Assembly: GCA_029974985.1 (NCBI GenBank)
Contig: JARKQC010000176.1
Coordinates: 1-44,289, forward strand
DNA: 44,289 bases
Reading direction: 5' to 3'
DNA from: Bacteroidota bacterium
Lineage (GTDB): Bacteria; Bacteroidota; Ignavibacteria; Kapaibacteriales; UBA2268
Shown here: positions 43,945-44,289 of the stretch, one piece after another
How the letters are laid out: every line of letters begins with the position of its first letter
Position numbering within the stretch: position 1 is the first letter of the stretch
The notes under the pieces: model-generated
Seen by the model: only the letters and a program-made list of their open reading frames with translations
Databases searched by the model: none
What the model was told of the DNA's origin: nothing
Position numbers and translations under genes: made by a program

Positions 43945-44289
43945 TTAGAATAATGCTGGCTGTTCTTCTGTTTTATTTGTTAGTTTACTCCAATCTGACT
44001 CCGCGGTGAGTTCAAAAATTTAATTAAATCTATATAAGTCATTAAAAGAAATCTTATGACTGACTTCATATTAGAGAGTGCCCATTTGTGCTGTAATTGC
44101 TTCTGAATGACTTTCAGTAAAAGTTGTACTATTAATGATCCCAAAATCTGTATCATCTATTGGATTTTTAAAATGATTAGCAATAATGCCGTGATTTGCA
44201 GGATAAAGTCCCGTAATAATTGAATAATGATTAGGAAATGTCATACTCGGAAATTGTGGTTTTAAAGATTGTGCTTTAACTCCAAAATC
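43945..44289 (-). pseudogene. Decayed ENPP-type phosphodiesterase/alkaline phosphatase family gene (fragment)
   Basis: On the minus strand, 44289-44071 reads with no stop and gives a typical ectonucleotide pyrophosphatase/phosphodiesterase segment (KPQFPSMTFPNHYSIITGLY, PANHGIIANHFKNP), which is the region just after the catalytic Thr/Ser in this family. A stop codon follows at 44073-44071. Still in the same frame, after a second stop, comes ESDWSKLTNKTEEQPALF (to 43948), resembling a later part of the same family, then another stop at 43947. The expected roughly 60-100 residues between them are missing. The gene is therefore broken by stops and a deletion; its 5' part is beyond the window. 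Confidence 0.75.

Noticed and set aside
1..44289. CRISPR arrays, transposases, integrases and phage genes
   Set aside because: I saw no regularly spaced repeats with spacers and no transposase or integrase reading frame anywhere in the window.

Overview
This window looks like a low-GC chromosome segment from the FCB group, i.e. Bacteroidota or a related Ignavibacteria/Kapabacteria-type lineage. Five predicted secreted proteins end in a C-terminal domain of the type IX secretion (T9SS, Por) kind. bshA of bacillithiol synthesis is present. Two promoters fit the Bacteroidota pattern exactly (TTG, 20 bases, TAnnTTTG). A fliW-csrA pair and a motB-like gene suggest a flagellated member, which is unusual in classical Bacteroidota. 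The placement is inference; the window holds no rRNA gene.

Left end (1-4.4 kb): a leftward type III restriction-modification operon in the order res, rhuM, mod, with mod cut by the window edge. By hand-counted sample lines it is richer in GC (about 38%) than the DNA that follows (often 20-27%), so it is probably acquired DNA. A G-quadruplex motif lies just upstream of res.

4.6-12.1 kb: a class V aminotransferase, tRNA-Pro(UGG), a 1408-residue T9SS-exported protein, a small methyltransferase and thioredoxin reductase (trxB).

12.2-17.2 kb, accessory: a hicB-hicA toxin-antitoxin pair, palindromic repeats, a GC-rich structured stretch of unknown nature, a Cys-rich secreted protein coupled to a very small T9SS-tail protein, and two more T9SS-tail proteins.

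17.2-30.6 kb, mostly core genes: an RlmL-type RNA methyltransferase, an orphan PilJ-type histidine kinase, a YigZ/IMPACT protein, bshA, a small outer-membrane barrel, a lone orphan gene between two near-identical 52-base repeats, HAD phosphatase-cmk-ispH, a 59-residue winged-helix protein, nth with a glycosyltransferase, rsmG, a response regulator-PP2C phosphatase, and rplU-rpmA.

30.8-44.3 kb: a second large T9SS protein (BNR propeller), lnt, the motB-fliW-csrA-response regulator group, an MFS transporter, grpE-dnaJ, dnaA, a very AT-rich stretch upstream of dnaA, and a decayed phosphodiesterase (ENPP-type) pseudogene at the right edge.

The best candidates for something undescribed are the 674-base repeat-flanked unit at 22.6-23.3 kb, the Cys-rich/mini-T9SS-tail pair at 13.2-14.5 kb, and RhuM embedded between Res and Mod. 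None of these is proven to be a system from sequence alone.
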